From: Mastigias papua
Taxonomy: Eukaryota > Cnidaria > Scyphozoa > Rhizostomeae > Mastigiidae
Direction of reading: 5' to 3'
Assembly (NCBI GenBank): GCA_964019165.1
Contig: OZ025276.1
Span: 10,919,205-10,983,204, forward strand
DNA length: 64,000 bases
Each line of letters begins with the position of its first letter. Position 1 is the first letter of the stretch. The translations under genes were made by a program, and so were the position numbers. Below the pieces are notes generated by a model. It had not been told where the DNA came from and did not search any database. It was given only the letters and a program-made list of their open reading frames with translations. Shown piece after piece: positions 11,587 through 48,002 of the stretch.

Positions 11587-12654
11587 ATGAACAATTCAAG
11601 TTCGGCAAAGCAGTACCATAATACCGGATCGCCGTATTTGACTGATGAAGGCTCTCGTGTCTTGCTCTCAATTCTAATGTTAATTATGGTCGTGATATCA
11701 TTAATTGGGAATGTATTAGTGTGTTATGTGGTATATCGAAAACCAGCAATGCGTTCAGGAATAAATTTACTTCTTGCAAATTTGGCATTGTCTGATTTAT
11801 TCATGTCTGTGACTTGCATGCCTTTGTCTGTTGCGTATTTGAATATTGAAAGGTACGCCATTGATTCTACAGTCTGTCAACTAGAGGCAGTGTTTTATTT
11901 AAAATTCCAAACAGAAAAGATCTTTCTGTTGGTGGTGATTTCGGTTGATAGATATTACATAATTGTGAAGAGGAAAGACAATTTGAACACTTTTAAAGCG
12001 AAACTCATCATTGCAGTTACATGGCTGCTGTCATTATTGTTAACAATTCCACCTTTGTTTGGCCTTGGAAGTTACAATTATGTTTCTTTTCGACCTCAGT
12101 GCTCCTTGCGGTTAATAGACGTGGGCTTGCCAGACATGATATGGATTACTATATTCAACACTTTGTCTGGATTTCTTCCATGTGGTGTAATGATTCTATC
12201 TTATGCCTTTATTTTGAGAACAGTTCGCAGGAATTGCTTTAGAGTGCAGAATCACCCACCTGTCAACCCAACTGCCATGCATCGAAAAGGAAAGCTGTTC
12301 ATTGATTACAGCTACAAGACAAGAACCTTCACAACAATATCTCTGTTAACTTGTGTTTATATCCTCTGTGTGCTACCAATAAAATTTTTGGAGCTGTGGA
12401 TTGCAACTAATGGGAGAGCAGTCTCAGTACCAATCTCCCTTGCAATGCTCTGGCTTAGTTATGCACACACAGCTTTGAACCCAATAATATACACAATCAG
12501 GATACGAAAGTTTAGAGAAGCATGCTTGGAGATAATGCCCAGATCAATTTTAACATTACCTGATATGATTCCAATGAAAGCTAGACGAAGAATACGTCCT
12601 CATTCATTATATCAAGTAAACAAGCAGCTGAGTGTTGTGACTACAATAATATAG
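11587..12654 (+). CDS. GPR45/63: Class A GPCR, GPR45/GPR63 (PSP24) family
   Basis: Intronless 355-residue receptor. I chose the ATG at 11587 because it opens an N-glycosylation-rich N-terminus (MNNSSS). An in-frame ATG at 11434 would add 51 residues of no receptor character. Seven hydrophobic segments are visible. Landmarks are ANLALSDLF in TM2, a TM3 cysteine (VCQLEA) paired with PQCSL in loop 2, SVDRYYIIV at the TM3 end, FLPCGV in TM5 and NPIIY in TM7. The match to vertebrate GPR63/GPR45 is strongest in loop 2 (KAKLIIAVTWLLS), before TM6 (DYSYKTRTFTTI) and in the tail (IRKFREACLEIMP, then RRRIRP). The usual TM6 CWLP is CVLP here. AATAAA at 13017-13022 is a candidate polyadenylation signal. 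The ligand is not inferable. Confidence 0.88.
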   Translation: MNNSSSAKQYHNTGSPYLTDEGSRVLLSILMLIMVVISLIGNVLVCYVVYRKPAMRSGINLLLANLALSDLFMSVTCMPLSVAYLNIERYAIDSTVCQLEAVFYLKFQTEKIFLLVVISVDRYYIIVKRKDNLNTFKAKLIIAVTWLLSLLLTIPPLFGLGSYNYVSFRPQCSLRLIDVGLPDMIWITIFNTLSGFLPCGVMILSYAFILRTVRRNCFRVQNHPPVNPTAMHRKGKLFIDYSYKTRTFTTISLLTCVYILCVLPIKFLELWIATNGRAVSVPISLAMLWLSYAHTALNPIIYTIRIRKFREACLEIMPRSILTLPDMIPMKARRRIRPHSLYQVNKQLSVVTTII

Positions 12655-13479
12655 TATAGACTCTGTATGAGCTTTCCCATTCATTTTTAAAAGTTTTATA
12701 TGATAGTATGTATGTATATATAGTGGCTGTTTGTTTTTATTTGTATGTGTTTGTATGTGTGTAATGTGTTGATAGGTTATATCTGTATAGAATAGAGATG
12801 TTTAGGTGTAGATACATTTACATATTTGTGAAGTTTTATCAAAACAATTTTATTGACTGAAAATATATCATTCAGCAGGTTTTAACCCATAGTTTCACAT
12901 GCTAAGTTAATTTAATTTATCTGTTGATTTTGTATTATAAGATGTGCAAGTCATTTGCAGTTTATAATAACTATAGAATTCAGAAATGGAAGTGATTGTT
13001 AAATAGAACTGCCAACAATAAAGGATGTCTAGTTGTTGTTTTATGAAGTGAGTGAGTAGTGAAATCTCAGGATTGGGCTGTTTCTATTATACAAGCGTTA
13101 TATGGTCAAGCATGTTCAAAAATGCTCTCTGTTATGCTACAGGGTCTCTTCTTATACCTATGTTGCCATAAATTAATAAATTGTCACCATATATGATTTA
13201 TAATGCCTTGCTAGGATTTAGAACATTTTATCAATAAAAGATATACAGATTACAAAGCAATACAATTAACCAGATTCAATGTGTAAAAGACAGCAGGAGA
13301 AAACACCTGGCCATCAGGTGGTAAATATCAACACCGTGGAGATAATGAGTAGTACTACTGGTGTTGAGGTTTGGCTACTTATTAAGCCATTTGATAGGAA
13401 GCAAGAAAGAATTGTATGTTTCTGTGATAAACTTTAACTTAAGAATACTATGAGTTATATTTTATGAAAATCTGATTTG
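12655..13479. other. GPCR 3' UTR and convergent intergenic
   Basis: AT-rich sequence between the GPCR stop and the stop of the minus-strand ShKT gene, so the two genes converge here. Candidate plus-strand polyadenylation signals AATAAA are at 13017-13022 and near 13174 and 13232. Nothing else is visible. Confidence 0.5.
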
Positions 13480-13616
13480 TCACAGATTGGAGCTTGGCGC
13501 CAAATGTTTGCACTTCCTGCATGTTTTAGGGCACATCTTGTGCATAGATTGTTTATTTCTTCCATAGAAGCAATATCTGAAGAAGGTCTTGCAAAACCTG
13601 TTGGCATCTTTGCATT
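13480..13616 (-). CDS. Terminal exon: ShKT module 3
   Basis: Acceptor ctag precedes 13616 with a pyrimidine-rich tract upstream on the minus strand. The exon enters in phase 1 and runs 45 codons to TGA (13482-13480). Six cysteines follow ShKT spacing: an early Cys, C..FFRYC in the middle, then a methionine before a CPKTCRKC end. It belongs to the gene at 13480-18467. Confidence 0.72.
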
Positions 13617-16600
13617 CTAGGATAAGAAAAATCAAAACAGCAATGTTATCAAAGCAGCAATGTTATTTATGGTTTTTGAAATATGCTAATGAAATGTGCT
13701 TTATGAATATATTCTCAGTAACTTTTTTAGAGACCTTAGATAGGGAATGGCTATTGCCATAGTATCTGACAATGAACAGTTTTATTTTGAAAATTGTTGG
13801 CAACTGAAGGGCAATTAATTAATATTAGTATTTCTTGTTAGTGATAACAGCAGGTTATTCCAGTGTTCTTTTCTTTTAGAATAACTTAGCACTGACAGGC
13901 CTTGATAGATATGTGATTAATTATTATTGGAAAGTGGTTTTTCTTCATTACTTCAAATTATACTGAACTGCTTTTCCATTGTTTTCAAGAAATGAAACTC
14001 AGTGAGAATTAGAGGTTCTGTTCACATATAGATATGTAGCCCACTAGTTTCAACTGGTGATACAGTGCATTTAATTTCTACTCTTCTCAATGGTAAACGT
14101 TAGAAATTGAATTACCAGGACATTTTTTGTTTGGTCTCATTGCAGTCTTCATGTCCCAGCAGCAACCATATGTTGATAGTTGGCATGGCACTTTCTTTGG
14201 AGGAGCTGCTGCACGACCTAGCATGTCAAGAAATATACCGTTATACCACTGAATGCTGGTACCCTTTATCAACTCAAATGATTTTTGATCTAAACCTGGT
14301 TTTTTCACCCCCTTGCCAGTTAACAGTAACCTATATTGAGAGTGTTGTCTGAACTCCCTGTTTAGATTTATCTATTGCAACGTGGATCTGCTAGTATGAG
14401 AAATTGGGTTAAATCCTGTTTCCTCTACGATCTCCACTTACCTACATTTGCTTTCGTCCTCAATATGCAGGTAGCAAGAGGCAGGTTGTACTCAGTAGAT
14501 GAGAATTTGAAAACATTTTTCTGTTATGCACGTTTAGCATACATCTTGGTATATTGAAAAACTTGTTGATATATTCTTATGCTATCAACTGGACCTAAAT
14601 AACGGTTAACTTTAAGGACTTACCACATTTACCACAGCTCTTTCGGCAGTAAACATTCAACACGTGGGGGTGAGTGTAACAAGCTTTATGAAATTCCCAC
14701 CAAGGACACAAGAATGGTAAGAAATCCTTGCAATAGCTATCTACAAAATTGAAATATTTGTTAACACTTTAAAAAGGTTTAATTCATTTTCTACTGCGAA
14801 GGAAGAGGAAAGATAAAGTATCATTTCCTTGCTTTGCCTAGATGTTTTTTATCATTATATTTCAACGACTTTCGATTTATGCATTTATTATTTCTTTAGC
14901 CTGTACATGGCATTATTGCTGTCTGTTGGGATCTGTCAGGTTCGTTCCATAAATGAAATAGACTTGGTCTTCGCTGTAGTATTTGTCCAAGCTTAAAGTA
15001 CCTACCACAAAACTCACAGGTACGCGAACAGAGTTGTATCATCTGCTTTATTCTGTTTTGGCAAGCTCCATTTTCCATTAACAGTCTACAATGAGATGTG
15101 GGAAGCTTGTCCCGGCATTCTGAAAGGAAAAGCGAAATTGAGTTGTAAAGATTCTGGTTTGAAACCTACTGGATCTGGAATAGTTATCCATTTATTTCTT
15201 GTTAGCCAAACTTCGTACAGCAGCGAACAGTAAAGTCCTTTATTCAATAAAAGTCAAAGCTAATGATGCATCCTTAAGAGCATTACAGACTACGACTCCA
15301 AGCAAACGGCTCTAGGATACATTTTTGATTTACAATTTCCTTACAAACACGCATCCATTCTTTTTTAGGCACTGCAGCACGAATTATCAAGTAGGAAACA
15401 AAGATATTTTACAAAAGAAGAGGGAGTATCAAAAGTGTAAATGGATACTTTTGGAAGGGAATATACTTATAGCTAGGCGCGGTACTACAGGCTGGGTCAT
15501 ACACACATACATACACTTCAATTCATTGCAGTTTTGGTGAGTAAAACTGCTTACAGTCTCTCTTACACTTGGAAGTAGCGAAATCATGAGGCTTCCCGTA
15601 CGGCTTCTTTTGTGTTCAGATCTGAAACATATGGTTTCAAGATACATTCCGTTTAGAAAGTGCTTATTGAACCCTTTCTGTTGATTAGACTCATACCATC
15701 AAAAATTCACGGTTGCGCTCCTTATGTCAGTGATAACATGGACCTGATTACTGCGCACATGTGTTATAGGTGACTTCTTGGACGAGTATGTGACCAATAG
15801 CAAGAGGAATTCTATGAAAGCTGCACTTCAGTTACCGATAAGCCATTTAAAAGACTTTCACAGGACATTTAGATTTCTTTCGAGCTTGCAAACGAGTAGT
15901 TTACACGATTTTTATACGAAAGCAGCACTCGACTGCTCAAAAAGTTAAGGAAACTCACTATCAGATTTTTGACACCCAAGAAAGTTTATAAGTGCATGGG
16001 CCTATACATCTGAAGTTCCAATGTTCACGCAAGTGCAGTATCTTTTTTTAAATTTGCATAGATTTTCTATGAAGGTCTATGTATTTCAGTGTTTTGTTTG
16101 TGTGGTGCCTGTATGTTTGTTACAGCACTACAGTGTTACACAAACCTGAATATTCTCGACAAGAAAGTCTTAAGAAAGCTTCAGTTCTAAACTCCTGAAA
16201 AAGCAAGGAAAGCTCAGTACTTGACGAAAAGAAACTGTCTTGTAACAGAAACGTATTGCAAAATAAGGTGGAACCTCCTTTCGTTGAGCCTTTGCCGTCT
16301 TTCAGTTCTCCCGAGTCCAAGAAAGTAAAGAGAGGATGCTGTGTTATTACTATTGTGATGAATAATATCAACAAAGACTATTTTATAATTAGTTTATTCG
16401 TGACTACAGAAAGACTATGCTCATTATTGATAATCCAGTCACAAATTTCACATCTCGTTGATCCGCTTATGGTCTCCAGCATCTCAGAGCAGCTGCATTT
16501 CGATTGGAACGACCTTCATAATCTAGTCTGGTTCTTAAGCTGGGAGTTTTTGCATAGTTTCCCAAAGGTTCACATGCTTAGTCCCCCAGACTATCTGACA

Positions 16601-18467
16601 AATTTCGAAAGAATGAGTGAACCTCTTGGGGCCACTAGGCCTATATCAGTAAGAATACGCTAACTTTCAAGATACAACGCAACCAATATGGAGTACTTTG
16701 CTTTAAGTAACTCATCAAGTAGTAATATTTGCTGATGTCAGGAAACTTCATTTTCATCGCACAAATAGGATTTAGGTGACAGAGCAAACACATTTTGGCT
16801 TTAGTTTGACAATCTTATGATATTTGATGACTCTTCCAAGTCATTTGATCTTTTCGACTCTTACTAGTATCATCCATGGTACAAAAATGACGGAAGAGAG
16901 TAGTAGCATCAAAACTAGAATGAACCATGGAAAAAATAAGCACAGTGTTTATGGATGGTATTGTACTTCTCGAAGAAGTAATGTATGGAGCAAAACATTT
17001 TAATATATACGATGCGAATGCTGATAGAGTGCGCAAGTGGTTCATGATAGGTGATTACTCAGCAACCAAGCAATTAGATAAATAAGTAAGTTTGCCTAAT
17101 CCAGTTCTAGGGGTAATGCGGCGAGATATTTTATACTGCAATGGGTATACCACAGTTATGTAGTGCACATTCTTTTTTTATAAGAATACCGAATTTTTCG
17201 CCGAGCCTCGATATTCTTAGGTTCCTGAAATGTTGAGTCTAAGACTATTCTTGAATTATGCTTTAATTTTAGCGATTTTGCGCACTAGTACTCGTATAGA
17301 CTTTATTTTTATTCTGAAAAGTGTATAACTGACACTCCTAAAAAGAGTTAGTGAGTCGCATCATAGCATAATGACTCCCAGACCAGATGAGTGAAGCTCA
17401 CACTTATCTTTTTTCTAAAGAAAATTCAAATCAGCAAAAGATCTAAGCCTTGATGAAGCTTGATCCTTACATTATTCTTTAATTATTCTTAAATTTAGGC
17501 GAATATGAGCGTTAATATTTGTATAGACTATATTCATATAAAAAAGGTATTTAAGGGTCGTCTAGATGAAGTTTATTTTCGAATGTGAGAACTATGCCGA
17601 ACAACATTATAGATGGCTGTTATTCTCAAATTGAAGCGCATTGAAACGCATCTGGAAGCAGTCCAAATCATTGCTCACGCATTTACCAAAAGTCGTTTGG
17701 ATTATTGCAGCTCTTTAATGTATGGTATGTCACGGTACCTGATTCACAGATTGCAGCATGCTCAAATTTCAGCTGCTCATTATAAGTAAATTGACTGTAT
17801 TCTGAGAGCTTTTTAAGATCTGCACTGGCTACCACTCAAGCAACTAATGATGTTCAACTTAGTTCTTATTATGTTAAAGTATTTAACAAGAAAGACACCT
17901 GCATGTTTGCACGACATGTCGTTACGCGTGAACCTCAAAGAACAAACTCAGTTTCTTTATAGGTTTTTGATAAGGGGCTCAAAGCATCTATGGAACGTTT
18001 ACTACTAGCAACAAAAATCTTAAAGAACTGTACAGTTTCGACTTGTAGCTAGTCGTTCACAGGCAGGTTTCCATTTTACCCTGTATTACACTGAACACTT
18101 ACAATGTATGTAATACTAAATGTGCAGATAAAATTAAAGAACTTTTAGTACTAAAATATTATCAGAGTAGGTCCAAAACTAATGAAGTTTTAGAACGTCC
18201 CTTGTACAAAACTCGTATAAGCATTGTATGCATGCTATATCATTGTGAGAATTTGCTGCAATCATATTTTTAAATGGCAAAAGTCAAGTACTGCCAAGCT
18301 CAGTGTCTGGAAGTGAAAGAATATGAAGGAGTGCAATGAATGTAATGGCTGGAAAAATGTTCAAAGTTTCATAAAGCAAGTTTACCTTTCTTTTCAGCTT
18401 TGGTGAAGTTTTGACTTGCAGCAGTGCCAAACAACACACAGAAACAGATAATAGAGGTGAAAGTCAT
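13480..18467 (-). CDS. Secreted ShKT / papilin-cassette cysteine-rich protein, multi-exon
   Basis: Read on the minus strand. Exon 1 is 18467-18386: a signal peptide (hydrophobic run about residues 3-17, likely cleavage after ASQ) ending in phase 1. Exon 15119-15006 is an ShKT module with six cysteines. Exon 14740-14624 is a second ShKT module. Exon 14217-14116 is a papilin-type cassette with the YGCCWD motif. Exon 13616-13480 is a third ShKT module with the stop TGA. All internal exons begin and end in phase 1, and their lengths (114, 117, 102 nt) are multiples of three, so they splice in any combination. ShKT domains occur in many secreted cnidarian, nematode and other proteins (enzymes, matrix proteins and some toxins), and I cannot say which role applies. 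Further exons may be hidden in the 3.2-kb first intron. Confidence 0.7.
14116..14217 (-). CDS. Exon: papilin-type cysteine cassette
   Basis: A 102-nt phase 1-1 exon (acceptor gctag before 14217, donor gtaatt after 14116). A second in-phase acceptor would start it at 14208. It encodes PC..S.YGCCWD...A..PN..CPG, the pattern of the cysteine cassette repeated in papilin and many invertebrate extracellular proteins. The usual glycine after the alanine is replaced (AMRPN). Confidence 0.6.
14624..14740 (-). CDS. Exon: ShKT module 2
   Basis: A 117-nt phase 1-1 exon, acceptor ttttgtag before 14740 and donor gtaagt after 14624. It opens D-S-Y-C-K-D and ends CRKSCGKC, the canonical ShKT C-terminus. All six cysteines are present. 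This is the best-preserved module of the three. Confidence 0.75.
15006..15119 (-). CDS. Exon: ShKT module 1
   Basis: A 114-nt phase 1-1 exon, acceptor ctttcag before 15119 and donor gtaggt after 15006. It begins E-C-R-D and ends CSRTCEFC with the expected six cysteines. Just 5' of it on the minus strand (about 15550-15610) a frame contains CKRDCKQF, which may be a decayed further module; I do not call it. Confidence 0.7.
15920..16240 (-). repeat. ~340-bp dispersed repeat, copy 1 (minus orientation)
   Basis: Its reverse complement contains tttcttaagactttcttg, a gtgtaacac..cagtgctg block, gaaaatctatgcaaattt and a gcagtcgagt.ct end, in the same order as copies at 55130-55490 and 56800-57050. 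It is non-coding and of unknown class. It lies in the first intron of the ShKT gene. Confidence 0.6.
17605..18060 (+). pseudogene. Degenerate LINE reverse-transcriptase C-terminal fragment
   Basis: Plus-strand fragments read HLEAVQ, AHAFTKSRLDYC, IHRLQHAQISAAH and then, after a stop or frameshift, DLHWLPLKQLM. This is the order of conserved blocks at the RT C-terminus of CR1/L2/jockey-type LINEs (SRLDYCNSLLYG, LQRVQNAAAR, LHWLPV). In-frame stops and shifts show it is dead. It lies antisense in the first intron of the ShKT gene. Confidence 0.75.
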
Positions 18468-21417
18468 TTGTGGTTTGTCAACTGTTCGTCTACTGAACAA
18501 CTTCATTGTTTTTGTGCTCTCTTCTCGGATTGATTCACTTGTCCTCATCGAACTGATCCGTTGTCTTATCATCACAGGTATTCACTTTGATTAAAATCGT
18601 TTATATAACTGCTTCTAACCCATTCATTGGCGTTGGACACTTTGACGATTGATTGCCATTTGACATGTATATAGTCCAATATCTGACTTTATATGATTAG
18701 CAAATATGCTACTTGTGGTCATATGTGTCACTACATATGAATGTTCTTGCTAAGTCATTTTTACACATAGCATTTTTTGAGGAATTCTCACAAGTGGGGA
18801 GATTTCTCAAAAAGCAAGAAAGATGGGGAAAATGTTGTGACCACGCCCTGTAGACGCATTGAAAGAGAGCAGGCAACACATATTTCACGTTCAGTGATCA
18901 AATCACAGTCTTCTTCCAGTTCCACGATACTGAAACAACACTCAGCACCACTCTCTTTAAAAGAGTTAGTGAGTGAGCCCAAAGAACTGGGGAGATTCTG
19001 TTATTTTGCTGGACCCACTGGGAACTTCTCCCCAATAGTTAGTGACGTCACTAATGTCCTGCATTATCATTCGAGCTGCCTATCAGTATGTGATCGATAA
19101 TTTTGCTTTGCCAGCTACATGCTACTAACAAGAGCAGGTTTTGCAGTTAGCACTATCAAGCATTACTTTACTTTTGTGCACATTGCTTAGCAGATGATGG
19201 TGTCTCTTTGTAATGAAATGGGCTGTAGCAGCATATAAACTCGTTTCGTATCGAGAATCAATGCCTGTAAGTGTGCAGTATAGCACACTTTTTGATGATG
19301 TATTGATTTTGCTATATGCATTAATAATGATGTAGGTTTGCGGTATCGAAAATGATATTTACATTCCGATCCCAGCATTACTCCTCTGAAAGTGTCCTTA
19401 AACTATGTCCTATACCAAATTAAGACCATGTTAAAAATACTTGATACACTAAGATCACGTTTTCATTTATTAATTTTGAGTCTGTTTACGTTAAATACAG
19501 AGAAACTCTGCTTTATATGTAAGTGAAATTCGCTTTTACTTTAGCTCTTCTAATTCCTTAACTCACAATCAAACTCAATTTGCGATTCATAAACAGTACC
19601 ATTCATTTCTCGCTTTCTATGATTAGCACACTTTACTATACAGCTGGCAATTTATTTTAATAATTTTGCTGACGTTTTATACAATTGTAAGAGTCAGCCA
19701 GATGACTTCAGTATCATTTTGCTATGTCAACATTTTTCGAAGCATTTGCTTTCCTTGGTAGTGCGGAGGAAGGAACTGGTGGATATAAAGGAGGATTGCA
19801 TTGTACATCCATACATACACACATACATACATACATGTATAATAACTGAGTTATTGTATAACGGGATTAGTTTACTGGCAACTAAGCACGCTGATACGGA
19901 CCTCCTGGATAAGCAAAGCAGATAATGTTTTACTTCCAATAAATAAAAGAAAATGATAAAAAAATCTTCTCTTTCCATTGTTAGAGTAGTATTAAATGTA
20001 AACAACATCAGAGTTTCTCTTTAATATTCTACCATTTTTAAGGTGAATGATATAGTGAAGTAGGACATATCTGCAGTAGGAAAGTTTGCTACTTTAACTG
20101 ACAGTACCTTGCTGGCTATTTCTTTTTCTTTTTCTTTTTCTTTTTTTTTAGTATGTAATGTCAGGGAAAGGCCAATAGAGCCTATAGCAAAGCCCTGACA
20201 AAGGAAGAAAGAGAAAGGAAAGTTAATTAGATAAGGAGATGAGATCCAATGTGTTGATGTTAGATTTGAAGGAAGATAAGTTGTAGGATTCTTGAAATAG
20301 GCCCTCCACTGTGGACGAAGTTATGCACTATATCTAATATTAAAAAGTCACTTATTTCTATTTTCGCTTAATAAAAGGAAAAAGAACAGCGATGTGTAAC
20401 CAGATGGAAAATTTCAAGTTGTATTGACCTACTAGTCGTGAGCCCTCCCAAGAAAGCAATTGAAAAAACATCCGAATATCTGCTCGATAGCAAAAACAGT
20501 CGTTAAGAGCGATAAATCTTACAGAGGGCGTGGCTTGATTCTACTTAAGTATGGCTTCCTACTGTTTGAAAGGAAAATATTCATGAATGTGGTAGTGTCT
20601 GTACCTGCTAACGCGAAACGATTTTACTGTTAATTGGCAATATTTTTTCTTCAACATATTTCTTCAACTTCACCTGCTATGTGATTTTTGATCTGAAAGG
20701 GATTTAATTTCATCAAAGTGAAACAGAACCAATTCAATTGAAAAAGTAGATACAGTAGAAATTTCAATGCAGCGAGCTCCGTATACAACGAGCTATTTTC
20801 TGGCTCTGCAATGTATGTTTTGTCGCGTGATCATATGAAATTATGAAGTGATATTGGGATTTTAAATCAATATTATACTAAACAGCCTGGTATTCCTAAG
20901 TAAGAGAGGGAACTACTATAGACATATTGGTGTGCAGCTAGTCATAAGAATACCAATGCTTTTAGAACACACCACCCTTGCTGTTCAACTTTCGTTTTAG
21001 CAAAAATAACCAATGCCTTCTGACCTTAAGCAGTCACAACGGTCTGGCAAGTGGTAGCCAACTTAAGCTGTTCAGAGGTGGCGCACTTTAGGATCGCTGT
21101 TTTATTCATCACTTGCAGATATTAGGCAGCTGAACAGCCAGGCCGTTAGCTAAACCGTTAACGTAATGAAAGAAAGTAACGGTAAATGTCTAATAAATAT
21201 ATCTATGAAGCATTCCAGCCTCGCATTGGCTGCAACCCCGCAACGCAACACTTTTGAACGTCATGCGAAGGAGCTATATGACCATTTTAGCACCATTTCG
21301 TAAGGAAGATAGGTGGCAAGAAGTATGGAGACTTTTGATCTAGTAAAAATACCGCTTTAAAATGGAAAATGGGTGAGGGGCATAATGGTTAATGCTTGAG
21401 GAAGTGCAGCACAAACA
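18468..21417. other. Intergenic between ShKT gene and DOP1, repeats only
   Basis: It contains repeat copy B (18778-19030), a short acatacatac array near 19808-19838, a ctttttcttttt tract near 20125-20150 and a possible one-ended pogo/Tigger-like terminus at about 20751 (tacagtagaaattt..atgcagcgagctccgtatacaacgagc). No gene is supportable. The promoters of the divergent ShKT gene and DOP1 must lie at its two ends. Confidence 0.5.
18778..19030 (+). repeat. Dispersed ~260-bp repeat, copy B
   Basis: Second copy of the element at 7070-7330, with colinear blocks and moderate divergence. It carries an extra segment near 18900-18955 not matched in copy A. No coding potential is recognised. Confidence 0.6.
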
Positions 21418-45862
<24,445 letters not shown>

Positions 45863-46094
45863 TATAGACTATTATGTGAATATATACCCTACAACCACTT
45901 CTGAACTTCAGATTTATTTTAAAGAGAGAGAGGGAGATAGAAAGATTGTTATATAAGTAGGAAAATTAAATGAACTTAAAGGGGACTCCCCACTTCAATA
46001 AATGTATTTGGTATGCTTACAGAGATTATTTATTGGCTTAATTGAAGTCTAAAATTATATTCATTAGAATTATAATTTGATCACAAATGAATAT

Positions 46095-47150
<1,056 letters not shown>

Positions 47151-47453
47151 TCACTTTTTCTCGGCGTTTGACCCCTCATGTGTCATTGCTCTATCTGAAA
47201 TTAAAGCAACAGAAATCACTTTGTGTGCAGAGTTGGATTGGCAGCGACAAGTCAAGTTAGTGACCAATTCCTAAGACCTAGTATGCTAGATATTTGCAAC
47301 AAGTTTTACTGTCGCCTGCTTGCGCTGGGCGTTAATGCTAGAAACCTGCCAGTCACCACATGACACGTGATGTTTTCAAAATCCACGCCAATGATCCACA
47401 CACTGCAACAGCCACAACATACGCTACACTTGATGTAACCGTGGATATTCAAG

Positions 47454-48002
47454 ATGGGCACGAAGTGTTACGTTATCTGCTTGGTTGCAATTGCTTTGAT
47501 AAGTTCCTTTTGCAAGGGCACAGATAGCAAGAAGGAGATGTATTGTGCTGCTTGCAAAGTGATTGTTGATGAGATAACTTACGCTATATCGAAAGTAGAT
47601 ACCAAAAAGACACTTCAGATAGCGGGCTTTAGGGTTGATCCTCAAGGAAATCAAAAGGATACTACTATTCCTTATGCAAGGTCAGAAGTTCATTTAACAG
47701 AAATTGCTGAAAACTTATGCAGTAGTATGAACAAATATGCCCAGTCAAGAGACAAGTTGACGAATGAGTTAAAGTTTATTCGCACTGAATCGAGAGATGG
47801 GGAAGCCATTACACTCGAAAATGTTTCGATGAGTGGTGAAATTTCTGAAAAACTTCGCTATATATGTGATAATATTATTGAAGAACATGAAGAGGATATT
47901 ATCAGTTACTTTAAGAAGGACCGTAGAGATATTGGTAAAGGCTTCTGCGTGAAGAAGACAAAGTTATGCCTTGAAACGAAAGGAAATAATGATGAATTGT
48001 AA
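47454..48002 (+). CDS. CNPY2: Canopy (CNPY2-like) ER saposin-like protein
   Basis: A 182-residue protein, the same length as human CNPY2. Signal peptide at about 1-21 (hydrophobic CYVICLVAIALISSFC). The mature part has the canopy pattern: M/L-CAACK..VDE near 30-40, VD.KKT.QI..FR..P.G.Q near 48-65, PYARSE.HLTE at 72-82, a paired-cysteine scaffold (Cys near 31, 34, 87, 138, 165, 172) and a C-terminal NDEL, an HDEL/KDEL-type ER retrieval signal. Canopy proteins are saposin-like ER residents; CNPY2 modulates FGF signalling, LDL-receptor/MYLIP biology and the PERK arm of the unfolded protein response in vertebrates. The gene is intronless here, unlike vertebrate CNPY genes. Confidence 0.93.
   Translation: MGTKCYVICLVAIALISSFCKGTDSKKEMYCAACKVIVDEITYAISKVDTKKTLQIAGFRVDPQGNQKDTTIPYARSEVHLTEIAENLCSSMNKYAQSRDKLTNELKFIRTESRDGEAITLENVSMSGEISEKLRYICDNIIEEHEEDIISYFKKDRRDIGKGFCVKKTKLCLETKGNNDEL

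Noticed and set aside
15429..15647. Additional ShKT exon near CKRDCKQF
   Set aside because: Only the last third of the domain is visible, and the phase needed from the nearest acceptor meets a stop; noted as a possible decayed module only.
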